64,000 nucleotides of DNA. Source: Nitrospirota bacterium. Its GTDB lineage: Bacteria > Nitrospirota > Thermodesulfovibrionia > Thermodesulfovibrionales > Dissulfurispiraceae. Of the stretch, positions 54,480-62,387 are shown piece by piece. The notes under the pieces were generated by a model. The model saw only the letters and a list, made by a program, of their open reading frames with translations. It was not told the origin of the DNA and made no database searches. The stretch is from assembly GCA_040752355.1 (NCBI GenBank), contig JBFMHE010000011.1, forward strand, positions 50,139 through 114,138, in the 5' to 3' direction. The position numbers were made by a program, and so were the translations under genes. Numbering within the stretch: position 1 is the first letter of the stretch; each line of letters opens with the position of its first letter.

Positions 54480-55364
54480 ATGAGGTTGCAACGCACTCTA
54501 AAGAAAGAGGTCCAGTTCAGCGGCATCGGTCTCCATACCGGACGGCATGCGACGGTGAGGCTGAAGCCCGCTTCGCGCGATACGGGGATCGTCTTTTACC
54601 GGGTCGATAAAGGCGCTATCGTTCGGGCGAACGTAGGCGCGGTCCTCGATACCGCGTTCGCTACCACCATAGGGTTCGACGGCGTCAGGATCAGGACGGT
54701 CGAGCACCTCCTCGCGGCGGCTGCGGGGCTCGGCATCGACAACCTCCTCGTCGAGGTCGACGGCCCCGAGATCCCGATACTCGACGGCAGCGCCACGGAG
54801 CTCGTCGGCATGATGCTCGAGGCGGGGATCGCGAAACAGGGCAAGAGAATATCCTTCGTGAAGATCACCAGGCCGGTGATTTACGAAGACGCTCACGCCC
54901 GGGTGGTCGCCCTCCCTTATGACGGCATGCGGATATCCTTTTCGATACACTTCGGCCACCACTTCCTGGGACAGCAGGAGCTGACCCTCGACCTGGACGA
55001 GACGACGTTCCTCAAGGAGGTCGCTCCGGCGCGGACCTTCGGGTTCCTGCGCGATGTGGAGATGCTCCGGGCCAACGGGCTCGCCAAAGGCGGCTCGCTC
55101 GACAACGCCGTCGTCATCGGCGACGAGGGCATCCTGAACGCGAGCGGCCTCAGGTTTACCGACGAGTTCGTCAGGCACAAGATCCTCGACACCGTCGGAG
55201 ACCTCTCGATTCTCGGCCTCCCCCTCCAGGGGCACCTGCTGCTCGAAAAGGCCGGGCACACGGCGAACTTCAGGTTCCTGAAGAAGCTCCTCGCCTCCGT
55301 CGACTGCTACCGCATCGTCTCGGATGTCGATCTGGTGGGCACGCAGGCCCTCACCTACCGCTAA
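54480..55364 (+). CDS. lpxC: UDP-3-O-acyl-N-acetylglucosamine deacetylase LpxC
   Basis: Zinc deacetylase that commits to lipid A synthesis. The 294-residue protein has KKEVQFSGIGLHTG at the N terminus, the zinc-binding TVEHLLAA, DGPEIPILDGSA, and the C-terminal FVRHKILDTVGDL with the second His and Asp ligands. It proves an outer membrane with LPS-type lipid. It is not clustered with fabZ or lpxA here. Confidence 0.95.
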   Translation: MRLQRTLKKEVQFSGIGLHTGRHATVRLKPASRDTGIVFYRVDKGAIVRANVGAVLDTAFATTIGFDGVRIRTVEHLLAAAAGLGIDNLLVEVDGPEIPILDGSATELVGMMLEAGIAKQGKRISFVKITRPVIYEDAHARVVALPYDGMRISFSIHFGHHFLGQQELTLDLDETTFLKEVAPARTFGFLRDVEMLRANGLAKGGSLDNAVVIGDEGILNASGLRFTDEFVRHKILDTVGDLSILGLPLQGHLLLEKAGHTANFRFLKKLLASVDCYRIVSDVDLVGTQALTYR

Positions 55365-55384
55365 CGCTAACCGACAAAAAAAAG

Positions 55385-55444
55385 GGGAATACCCAAAATC
55401 TCGATGGTAATGAATGAGCGGTCATTACTATTTTGGGTATTCCC
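55385..55444 (-). terminator. Large terminator hairpin of the lysine-rich mini gene
   Basis: 15-bp outer stem (55385-55399 with 55430-55444) plus an inner GTAATGA/TCATTAC helix, followed on the minus strand by CTTTTTTTTG. It begins 30 bases after the mini-gene stop. It also bounds lpxC on the plus strand. Confidence 0.85.
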
Positions 55445-55474
55445 TTATACTGCTACTGTCTTCGTCAGCGTTCC

Positions 55475-55552
55475 TTACTTCTTCTTCGCTGTCTTCTTCG
55501 CGGAAGACTTCGCTGCAGTCTTCTTCGCCGGAGCCTTTTTTGCTGTTGCCAT
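55475..55552 (-). CDS. 25-residue lysine/alanine-rich histone-H1-like peptide
   Basis: A short frame with start ATG 55552, perfect ribosome-binding site AGGAGGTGA five bases upstream, and a stop at 55475 followed by a strong terminator. The product is 25 residues of Lys and Ala with a few Thr, Ser and Pro (MATAKKAPAKKTAAKSSAKK and five more), the composition of bacterial histone-H1-like DNA-binding tails. It would be nucleoid-associated if made; function is inferred from composition alone. Confidence 0.75.
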   Translation of the reverse strand: MATAKKAPAKKTAAKSSAKKTAKKK

Positions 55553-55621
55553 GACCTTCACCTCCTTTCGCTCCCGCCGCAACCCCTGCGTACTCCCTCT
55601 GGTCCGCGGGAAGATGTGCTC

Positions 55622-56170
55622 TTACGCCCGTCCCAGCAGCGTAATCCTTTTCTCCTGAAGGATGCGCTTCAGGTTCGAATCCTTCCTCTTCTTCAGTTTG
55701 TACTCGGACTCCTCGATCACCGTGCAGTTTATCTTCTTCGAAAACTTCTTCTCGATGTCATGCAGCCCCATGAGGAGGGCCGGTGTGGACGGTCCTATCA
55801 CAAACAGATCGACAAGCGGAGGGTCTTCACCTTCGGCATACGGCCCGTAGATGAACGCGGTTTTTATGTCGTTCGCGCGCAGGAGGCTCTTGAGTGCCCC
55901 GGGCAGGCCGAGCGATTTGGCGATCAGGTTCTTCAGCTCCGAGAAAAGGGGCGAGTCGCTGTTGGCCTGGAAGTATTTCAGGTTCGCGATCTTCTCGCTG
56001 ACCACGATCCCCATCTCTTCCAGGCGGTCGAGCTCCCTCTTCACCCCCGAGGGATTCTTCCGCAGGAGCTTTGCAATCTCCCGTACATAGAACCTTTCAT
56101 CCGGGCTGTTCAGCAGCAGCGACAGCACGTCGGCTCGTATCGATGAGGAAAAGAGGTTCTTCAGCATCAT
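55622..56170 (-). CDS. Winged-helix regulator with nucleotidyltransferase-like domain
   Basis: A 182-residue protein. Residues about 1-80 form a winged helix (LLLNSPDERFYVREIAKLL, NPSGVKRELDRLEEMG). The second half resembles a minimal nucleotidyltransferase fold (AFIYGPYAEGEDPPLVDLFVIG), where the usual GS-x10-D-x-D is degenerate (GP and VDL), so activity is doubtful. Start at ATG 56170 with AAGGAACC upstream; ATG 56167 is an alternative. Palindromes upstream suggest autoregulation. Confidence 0.8.
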   Translation of the reverse strand: MMLKNLFSSSIRADVLSLLLNSPDERFYVREIAKLLRKNPSGVKRELDRLEEMGIVVSEKIANLKYFQANSDSPLFSELKNLIAKSLGLPGALKSLLRANDIKTAFIYGPYAEGEDPPLVDLFVIGPSTPALLMGLHDIEKKFSKKINCTVIEESEYKLKKRKDSNLKRILQEKRITLLGRA

Positions 56171-56259
56171 CCGGTTCCTTGGGTAAACTATAAACGATAA
56201 TTTTATTTTTGTCAACAGATAATTTACTTTTTAGAACGAAAGTTGCCTTCTTATGAACA

Positions 56260-56298
56260 TTCACTATTAGTGAACGGTCGTTCCTGATTAGTGAATAT
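56260..56298. promoter_or_regulatory. Palindromic operator region of the winged-helix gene
   Basis: TTCACTA-T-TAGTGAA (56260-56274) is a perfect 7-1-7 palindrome; TTAGTGAA occurs again at 56289-56296, and GAAC-GGTC-GTTC overlaps it (56273-56284). It lies about 90 bases upstream of the winged-helix gene and just after tsaC ends. Confidence 0.6.
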
Positions 56299-56309
56299 CT
56301 GTTCCGGGA

Positions 56310-56951
56310 TTACCGAGCAGGACGGGAGAGACACTCGTGAACGGCGTCGGGAGGCACCGCGCCCGCCCTGACGATCGCGATCGCCGTTCCCGACGCATCC
56401 ACGATCGTCGACGGCAGCACGCCTTTTGTTTCACTTCCGTCAACAATCAAATCGAGACGGTCACCGAACGCGGCCCGCACCATCGCCGCGCTCGACGCGG
56501 GGGGCTGTCCCGAGACGTTCGCGCTCGTCGCCGTCAGGGGAAGGGGGGACGCCTGAGCCAGGCGCAGGGCGAAGGACTCGCCGGGCATGCGCGCGGCGAC
56601 GGTCCCCCCGGAGACGATGAGCCCGGGGAGGTCCGTCCGGGCGGGGAAGAGCAGGGTGAGCGGCCCGGGCCAGAAGCACGCCATCAACGCGGCGGCGGCG
56701 GCGCTGATGCGGGTGGTGAGCAGCGGCAGGTGGTCGGGGCGGCCGATGATGAGCGGCATGGCCTTCTCGTGCGGCCGGTGCTTCAGGGCGATGATGCGCT
56801 CCAGGGCGGACGTGCGGTCGTAGAAGGCGCCCAGGGCGTAAAAGGTCTCGGTAGGGTAGGCGATGACCCCGCCGCGCTCGAGCACCGAGAGCGCGGCGCT
56901 CACGGCCTCCTGCGCCGTATCAGGGGTCAGTTTCACTATCGTCGTGGTCAC
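56310..56951 (-). CDS. tsaC: Threonylcarbamoyl-AMP synthase (Sua5/YrdC family)
   Basis: Makes threonylcarbamoyl-AMP from threonine, bicarbonate and ATP for t6A37 of tRNA. The 213-residue protein shows GGVIAYPTETFYALG, LKHRPHEKAMPLIIG, CFWPGPLTLLF and TSANVSGQPP. The start is GTG at 56951 with GGAGG seven bases upstream; the frame is open further but unsupported. Confidence 0.9.
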   Translation of the reverse strand: MTTTIVKLTPDTAQEAVSAALSVLERGGVIAYPTETFYALGAFYDRTSALERIIALKHRPHEKAMPLIIGRPDHLPLLTTRISAAAAALMACFWPGPLTLLFPARTDLPGLIVSGGTVAARMPGESFALRLAQASPLPLTATSANVSGQPPASSAAMVRAAFGDRLDLIVDGSETKGVLPSTIVDASGTAIAIVRAGAVPPDAVHECLSRPAR

Positions 56952-57053
56952 CGTGATTCCTCCTCGCCTCCTGGCAGCCGGACAAGTGGGGGCCGGGTCG
57001 TGTACGCACCGCGTTTCGTCACGAGCTCTCTCTGCAGGCGCTCTCTGCGAAGG

Positions 57054-57083
57054 TTGCAAACGCGATGCTCTACCCATTATAAT
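57054..57083 (+). promoter_or_regulatory. Promoter of the riboswitch-caspase transcript
   Basis: TTGCAA (57054-57059), 18-base spacer, perfect TATAAT (57078-57083). It would give a leader of about 350 bases. Confidence 0.6.
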
Positions 57084-57240
57084 ACACCTGTCGTGGATGT
57101 TGATTACGGTTTCGTCTCCGGTGGTACTCCTCGCGCTGTTCTCCTGTGATTACCAATGCCTCTCTACTCCTCTCGACCGGCGGCTCCGCGCCTTCGCGGA
57201 GAGCGCTCCCCGACGCAAGCTATTTGACAGCAGAAACGCT

Positions 57241-57341
57241 CTGATGTTTCCGAAAGGGTAAACCCTGGGTGACCAGGGGACACAAAGCCACGGATCCCGT
57301 TCTATGAGAAGAAGGGGATAGCCGGGTTGCCGAAGAAGCAG
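57241..57341 (+). ncRNA. Cyclic-di-GMP-I (GEMM) riboswitch aptamer
   Basis: The conserved GEMM blocks are in order: AGGGTAAACC (G20-equivalent kept), a P2 stem CCCTGG/CCAGGG with a GTGA tetraloop (57263-57278), GGGACACAAAGCC, a P3 stem (CGG-ATCCC / GGGAT-AG-CCG) and GGGTTGCCGAAG. P1 pairs 57241-57250 with 57332-57341, with two non-Watson-Crick positions. c-di-GMP is the expected ligand; a cyclic AMP-GMP variant is less likely because the G is retained. Confidence 0.88.
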
Positions 57342-57346
57342 TACAC

Positions 57347-57360
57347 GTCGTTAGTCCTCT
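57347..57360 (+). promoter_or_regulatory. Strand complementary to the caspase-gene ribosome-binding site
   Basis: Positions 57347-57360 can pair with 57424-57437, which contains the whole GGAGG ribosome-binding site: 12 Watson-Crick pairs in a row flanked by a G-U pair at each end. The terminator at 57370 lies inside this long-range helix. Confidence 0.75.
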
Positions 57361-57369
57361 AGTGACGGA

Positions 57370-57406
57370 AGCCTGTTTCCCCCTCGCGGAAACGGGCTTT
57401 TTGTTT
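57370..57406 (+). terminator. Riboswitch expression-platform terminator
   Basis: Stem AGCCTGTTTCC/GGAAACGGGCT (57370-57380 with 57388-57398, one T-G pair), loop CCCTCGC, then TTTTTGTTT. The 3' arm CGGAAAC (57387-57393) is also complementary to GTTTCCG at 57246-57252 in the aptamer P1 strand, a potential antiterminator. Confidence 0.85.
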
Positions 57407-57438
57407 GTCGAACCCGTGCACAAGGAGGACTAACGATA

Positions 57439-58881
57439 ATGAAGCGTTTATGCAGAGCACTCGTAGCGGTCGCGATCCTTTTCGCTTCGGGTCAGGACGT
57501 GCTCGCACAAAAGTCACCGCCCAGCGCCCCTCCCCACTACATCGGCGCGCAGGCGACCGCCGTAAACCCCGACGGCACGGTACTCGCCTTCGGCAGCAGC
57601 GACTTCTCCGTTAAGCTCTGGGACATCGCCTCGGGCAAGGTGCTGCGCTCCCTGGCGGGCCACACCGGATGGATCACCTCGCTCGCCTTCAGCCCTGACG
57701 GCGCCCACCTCGCCTCGGGCAGCGGCGACCGTTCCGTTAAGCTCTGGGAGGTGCGTACGGGAAGAGAGGTCCGCACTCTCTCCAGAATGCCCGGCTGGAT
57801 CACCTCCTCGGCCTTCAGTCCCGACGGGACGCTGCTCGCTTCCGCATCGATCGCCGATCCGGTAACGGCGGAAAAGGGAGCCTATACGATCAAACTCTGG
57901 GATCTCAGGACCGGCGGCGAGGTGCGCACGATCACCGACCGCTCCGGGATGGCCGGGAGGGTCTCGTCGGTGGCCTTCAGCCCCGAAGGCTACCTCTTCA
58001 CCGAAGGGGAACAGGGGACGGTGATGAAACGGTGGGATGTGAGGACCGGCAGGGAGATCGATGCTATAGCGGGGATCACCGACGGCGCCGTATCGGACGA
58101 GGCGCGCCTGTACATCTTCGCAGTCGGTATCAATGAATACAAGAACGCGAAGCTGCGGCTCAAATACGGCAGGTCGGATGCGGAAGCCTTCGTGCAGGCG
58201 GTCGAGCAGCACGGACAGAAGGTCTTCAAGCAGATCGTCAAACAGACCATCTTCGATACGCAGGCCACGCGCCAGAATATCGAGGCCGCCTTCGCCCGGA
58301 TAGCGGCCGAGGTGCGGCCCGATGATGTCTTCGTCTTCTACTACGCAGGACACGGGGTCATGAGCCAGCGCGAGGAGCAGAGGACGCCTGAATTCTATAT
58401 GGCGCTGACCGAGGTCACCAAGCTCAACGGCGACAACCGCATGCTGGAGGAGCGGGGACTTCCCGCCCGGCTGCTGAGAGAGCTCAGCTCATCCATAAAG
58501 GCGCAGAAGCAGCTCATCGTGCTCGACACCTGCCACTCGGGCGGCGCGCTCGAGAGCTTCGCGCTGCAGCATGCGCCGGAGGAGACTTCGGGCCAGCTCA
58601 AAGGAAAGGACAAGGGGATAACCGTCCTCGCGGCAGCCGGCACCTGGCAGCCCGCTACCGAATTCAGGCAGCTCGGCCACGGCGTATTCACCTACGCTCT
58701 TCTGAAGGGACTGGGGGGCGAGGCAGACAGCACGGCGACGCCGGACGGAAAGATCACCGTCCGTGAGCTCGAGGCGTATCTCACCGCCAAGGTGCCCGAG
58801 CTGATAAAGCACTACCGGGGAAAGACCCAGGCGCCCAACAGCCTCATCCGGGGCAGCGATTTTCTTCTGGGGGCGAAATAG
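57439..58881 (+). CDS. Secreted WD40-caspase (peptidase C14) protein
   Basis: A 480-residue exported protein. Signal peptide (about 1-23, cleavage near VLAQ), four WD40-type repeats over 35-205 (TAVNPDGTVLAFGSSDFSVK, TSLAFSPDGAHLASGSGDRS), then a caspase-like domain from about 222. The catalytic dyad is H305 in FYYAGHG and C365 in VLDTCHSGG. Processing or activation is not visible. The AAGGAGGACTAACGATA leader is complementary to the riboswitch region. It sits alone behind a c-di-GMP riboswitch, so expression should respond to c-di-GMP. Substrate and biological role unknown. Confidence 0.9.
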   Translation: MKRLCRALVAVAILFASGQDVLAQKSPPSAPPHYIGAQATAVNPDGTVLAFGSSDFSVKLWDIASGKVLRSLAGHTGWITSLAFSPDGAHLASGSGDRSVKLWEVRTGREVRTLSRMPGWITSSAFSPDGTLLASASIADPVTAEKGAYTIKLWDLRTGGEVRTITDRSGMAGRVSSVAFSPEGYLFTEGEQGTVMKRWDVRTGREIDAIAGITDGAVSDEARLYIFAVGINEYKNAKLRLKYGRSDAEAFVQAVEQHGQKVFKQIVKQTIFDTQATRQNIEAAFARIAAEVRPDDVFVFYYAGHGVMSQREEQRTPEFYMALTEVTKLNGDNRMLEERGLPARLLRELSSSIKAQKQLIVLDTCHSGGALESFALQHAPEETSGQLKGKDKGITVLAAAGTWQPATEFRQLGHGVFTYALLKGLGGEADSTATPDGKITVRELEAYLTAKVPELIKHYRGKTQAPNSLIRGSDFLLGAK

Positions 58882-58892
58882 GGCAGCACTCA

Positions 58893-58922
58893 CGACCTGA
58901 AACGGCGTGCCGTTTCAGGTCG
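58893..58922. terminator. Bidirectional terminator
   Basis: Perfect 13-bp stem (58893-58905 with 58910-58922) and CGTG loop. It includes the stop codon of the convergent isoaspartyl peptidase gene. Confidence 0.82.
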
Positions 58923-59796
58923 CTATCCTCCTGAACGCCTCCCCTACCCTCATTCCCCGCTCGCTGATATAGCCCGAGGCCATATACGCCGTCGTGTGGG
59001 CCAGCTCGGGGCGTCCCTTATGGTCGAGCACGATAACGCCTGCGCTCCCGCCGAGGGCGCCGAGGCGTTTGAGCGAGAGCGCGGCTGCCCTGCGCGCCGT
59101 CATCTGCCGGAGCTCCATGCAGAGCTCCTTTGCAAGGGCGCGCCGGAGGATGGCCTCTCCGGTACCGGTGCAGGCGACCGCGCCGGCGCCGTTCTCCGCA
59201 TAGATTCCCGCTCCGATGACCGGCGTATCCCCGACCCTCCCCGGAAGCATGGCAGCGACCCCCCCGGTGGAAGAGCCTGCGGCAACGGTCCCCTGCAGGT
59301 CGCAGGCGACGGCGCCGACCGTGGAGAAATACTTCTCGAAGAGCGCCGCCGCCTCTTTCCGTCTCTTCTTGTCGCGAGCCGCCATGGCGAGGTCCTCCCT
59401 CTCCGGCTCGGGCAGGAGCTCGAGCCCCTCAGCCTCGGCAATCCTCCGCGCACCGATATGGGTAAAGACGATGTTGGGGAGCTCCATTACGACGCGGGCG
59501 GCGCGGATGGGGTTCCGTATCCCTTCGAGCCCTATGACCGCTCCTGCCCCTGACTGCTTTCCTTCCATGAGAGCGGCATCCAGTCTTCTCGTTCCGTCGA
59601 GCTGCACCCTGCCGCCCCTTCCTGCATTGAACACGCCCGAATCCTCCAGGAGAACGATCGCTTCCACCACCGCATCCAGGGCGCTTCCGCCCTGCTCGAG
59701 CAGCCGATAGCCGGCGGTAAGCGCCCGGGTGAGCATATTCAGCGCCCGCGGCCCCGGTGCGCGGTCTCCGGCGCCTCCGTGAACGACGAGTATCAT
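58915..59796 (-). CDS. Isoaspartyl peptidase/L-asparaginase (Ntn hydrolase)
   Basis: A 293-residue type-2 asparaginase precursor that cleaves itself before the nucleophilic Thr. That Thr is T159 in STVGAVACD, preceded by a typical linker. N-terminal VVHGGAG and C-terminal ACTGTGEAILR contribute to the active site. It degrades isoaspartyl dipeptides. Full length for the family. Convergent with the caspase gene and divergent from the chemosensory operon. Confidence 0.92.
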   Translation of the reverse strand: MILVVHGGAGDRAPGPRALNMLTRALTAGYRLLEQGGSALDAVVEAIVLLEDSGVFNAGRGGRVQLDGTRRLDAALMEGKQSGAGAVIGLEGIRNPIRAARVVMELPNIVFTHIGARRIAEAEGLELLPEPEREDLAMAARDKKRRKEAAALFEKYFSTVGAVACDLQGTVAAGSSTGGVAAMLPGRVGDTPVIGAGIYAENGAGAVACTGTGEAILRRALAKELCMELRQMTARRAAALSLKRLGALGGSAGVIVLDHKGRPELAHTTAYMASGYISERGMRVGEAFRRIAT

Positions 59797-59912
59797 AACT
59801 TCCCTCCCTTCGTGCCTGTTTTCCTCTTTTAATTATAGGGCTTCGTAACCGGTCCTGCTCACGAGCAAAGCTCTCTAATAATGATTGATGGCCTGGGGCG
59901 GGGCATAGTGTC
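59797..59912. other. First part of the 332-base gap before the chemosensory operon
   Basis: No gene or strong promoter is seen here. The remainder of the gap (59913-60128) contains the activator palindromes and a sigma-54 promoter described separately. Confidence 0.6.
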
Positions 59913-59946
59913 TGGAAAAAATTCCATACCTATGGAATCCATTCCA
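59913..59946. promoter_or_regulatory. Twin upstream activator palindromes
   Basis: TGGAA-N4-TTCCA occurs at 59913-59926 and again at 59933-59946, exactly 20 bases apart (two helical turns). A third palindrome, TTCCATACCTATGGAA, bridges them. About 55-90 bases upstream of the sigma-54 element, as expected for an enhancer-binding protein site. Confidence 0.7.
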
Positions 59947-60000
59947 GAACGGCGGGGCTGTTCCTGTTTGAATTCTGATTGTTAATCAGCATCCTGACCG

Positions 60001-60016
60001 TTGGCATTGTTCTTGC
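60001..60016 (+). promoter_or_regulatory. Sigma-54 promoter of the chemosensory operon
   Basis: TTGGCATTGTTCTTGC: -24 GG and -12 GC spaced as in the TGGCAC-N5-TTGC consensus. About 113 bases upstream of the MCP-like gene. Confidence 0.75.
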
Positions 60017-60128
60017 GTTTTCTCATATGCCTTTAGCAGCCTGCACTCTTCAATAAGGCGCCTCTACTGCCGCAATCGGTGCAGTGCTCATCAAATGAAT
60101 AAAAGCGACGATAACAGATAAGGTGATA

Positions 60129-62030
60129 ATGATAACTTTAGCGCATTTCTTGAGGAAAGAAAGAAAGGAGCCGCCGGGCGGAGCCGGCATCCCGGCAGCC
60201 GACCCCGTCGATGGGAGCCGGGAGCGGGCGCTCGCTGCCCTCGGCAGCGCGCTGCAGGAGTGGCCATCCCGGCTGACCGCGGCAGCGGAAGGTTTGAGCA
60301 GCGTCTCGAAGAGCACGGAAGACGAGTTCCTCTCCCTCGGCATGAGCCTCCAGACCTTTTCCTCGGGGTGTACCCGGAGCTCCGCTGCCGCAACCTCGAT
60401 CGTCTCGATGATCGACGGCGGCAGCGGCTTCGATGCCGCGGCCTTCAAGCGTCTCTTCGAAGAGGCCCATGCGGAGGTCGAGTCCTGCGCACGGGCCATT
60501 GCCGGGGGCGTTGCAGGAGTGGGCGCGTTGAATGCGAAAATCGAGGATATCGTCGGCCTGCAGGAGTTTCTCCGGAAGCTCTCCCGCTCCATTACCATCC
60601 TCGGCACAGTCATGCGCATCGAGACCGCCCGCGTCGGCGAGAGCGAATTCACCGTCATGACCTCTGTCGTCGATACCCTCGCCCAGGAGATCGAGACGCA
60701 CAATGCCGAGATCGCGTCCATTGCCAAGGCGGTGAAGCTGCGGCTGACGGCTATCAGCGACCGGATGACGGCGGGGCTCGCTACGTTCGGAGAGGCGCTC
60801 GCAGCCAACCGCGGGCAGATACAGAACGTCCTCAAAGAGATGGATGCGATGGCGGCGCAGGCGAGAGGAGCATGCCGGCAGATCGAAGAGCGCGTCGGCC
60901 GTATTGCTCCTGAGACGGGCAGCGTGGTCGCGGCCCTTCAATACCACGATATCTGCCGTCAGCAGATCGAGCATGTCGCCGAGGTGCTCCAGGAAGCAGC
61001 GGCGAAGGTCGCCGCGTACCGCGCCCTGAGCAGCGCCGAGCAGGCGGCGCTTGGCGCCTGGGTCGCCGATGCGCTCCGCATCCAGATTTCCCAGCTCAGG
61101 CATGTGATCAACGAGACCGACGCTTCGGCGCGGGGGATATCCGAGCACCTCGCCTCCATCGCCTCACTCGCCCGGGCCCAAGCCGGGGAGGTGACGGCGC
61201 TCCTCAGCGGCGACGTTTCAGGAGGCGACCGCATCACGAACATAGGAAGCAATCTCGAATCGCTTTCACGGCTGCTTTCCGAGAGCAGGGAGATGATTAC
61301 CGAGATGGTCAATGCCGTATCCGCAGCGGGCGAAAATATCGGCGTCATGTCCCGCCAGGTGGCGAATATAGAATCCATCAGCGAAAACATCAATCTCCTG
61401 GCGCTCAATACCATCATCAAGGTCTCCCGCACCGGTGAGGCCGGACGGGGGCTGGGGGTCCTCGCGGACGAGATCCGCAAGCTCGCCGTCAGCGCCAACG
61501 AGAAAATCGGGAAAGGTGCGGAGACCATAACCGCCGTCCTCGCCGCTGCGGAAGAGTTCAAGCAGTCCCTTTCCGAGGAGTTCAATAAAAAGCTCGCTTC
61601 AACCGATGCGATACTCGGCAGGACGCAGGAGACCGCAAAGGAGCTCATGCAGGCGGATACAGCGATGAGGGAGGCCCTCGGGGCGTTATCGGACAAGACC
61701 AGAGAGCTCGAGGCGGAGATCACGCGCATTATACAGAGCATACGGTTCGACTCGCTCGTCAGGAGCAGCCTCCAGCGGGGGATCGGCGATCTCGAGGCGA
61801 TGCAGGCCGCCATCAGTATGCATACCCGGGATAATGCTCTCCCCGGAACGATGGCCCTCTCTTCAGGCGTCGATGCATTGACCCACCGGTACACCATGCA
61901 GAGCGAGCGTGCGGTCCACGAGACGACGCTGAAAGCACATAACGATAACGGCAACGGGACTTCCGGGATTTCCGGCGCGGGCAGGGAAAAGGCGTCTGCA
62001 GACCTCGGGAGCAACGTGGAGCTCTTCTAG
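60129..62030 (+). CDS. Soluble methyl-accepting-chemotaxis-like signalling protein
   Basis: A 633-residue, mostly helical cytoplasmic protein without membrane segments. A sensory N-terminal half is followed by a divergent MCP hairpin tip (ENINLLALNTIIKVSRTGEA, then GRGLGVLADEIRKL), where the canonical NAAIEAAR is replaced by NTIIKVSR. The chosen ATG 60129 has AAGGTG five bases upstream; the GTG at 60123 is less likely. Likely transmits a signal to the CheA encoded downstream. Confidence 0.86.
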   Translation: MITLAHFLRKERKEPPGGAGIPAADPVDGSRERALAALGSALQEWPSRLTAAAEGLSSVSKSTEDEFLSLGMSLQTFSSGCTRSSAAATSIVSMIDGGSGFDAAAFKRLFEEAHAEVESCARAIAGGVAGVGALNAKIEDIVGLQEFLRKLSRSITILGTVMRIETARVGESEFTVMTSVVDTLAQEIETHNAEIASIAKAVKLRLTAISDRMTAGLATFGEALAANRGQIQNVLKEMDAMAAQARGACRQIEERVGRIAPETGSVVAALQYHDICRQQIEHVAEVLQEAAAKVAAYRALSSAEQAALGAWVADALRIQISQLRHVINETDASARGISEHLASIASLARAQAGEVTALLSGDVSGGDRITNIGSNLESLSRLLSESREMITEMVNAVSAAGENIGVMSRQVANIESISENINLLALNTIIKVSRTGEAGRGLGVLADEIRKLAVSANEKIGKGAETITAVLAAAEEFKQSLSEEFNKKLASTDAILGRTQETAKELMQADTAMREALGALSDKTRELEAEITRIIQSIRFDSLVRSSLQRGIGDLEAMQAAISMHTRDNALPGTMALSSGVDALTHRYTMQSERAVHETTLKAHNDNGNGTSGISGAGREKASADLGSNVELF

Positions 62031-62042
62031 GAGGGGGTACGT

Positions 62043-62387
62043 ATGGAATGCACTCTGGAGCAGTCGGGAGCAGTCGGGGTATTGAAGATCGCGGGAGACC
62101 TTACCGTCATAACCTCGGGGGCGCTCAAGTCGGCGCTGATGAATTCGCTCGAAAAGGTGGACCACCTGGTGCTCGATCTCGAAGGGGTGGGCGAGGTCGA
62201 CCTCTCCTGTCTCCAGCTGCTCTGCTCCGCCCACCGCACCTCGGCGCGGCTCAACAAGCAGCTGACGGTAGCCAACAGCCGTCCCGAGGCATTCCGCCAG
62301 GCGGTCGCCGCAGCAGGGTATGGACGGCATATCGGGTGTTCCTTTGATACCTACAGAAACTGTATCTGGTTAGGAGGTAACGGCTGA
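62043..62387 (+). CDS. STAS-domain protein
   Basis: A 114-residue anti-sigma-factor-antagonist-type protein (VLKIAGDLTVITSGALKSAL, LVLDLEGVGEVDLSCLQLL). The phosphorylatable Ser position is in VDLSCLQ. In chemosensory operons such proteins can act as a phosphoryl target or scaffold. Its stop shares one base with the start of cheY. Confidence 0.88.
   Translation: MECTLEQSGAVGVLKIAGDLTVITSGALKSALMNSLEKVDHLVLDLEGVGEVDLSCLQLLCSAHRTSARLNKQLTVANSRPEAFRQAVAAAGYGRHIGCSFDTYRNCIWLGGNG

Noticed and set aside
57097..57261. 54-codon frame with lipoprotein-like start (LLALFSC) upstream of the riboswitch
   Set aside because: It has no good ribosome-binding site and runs into the aptamer; the leader structure explains the region better.
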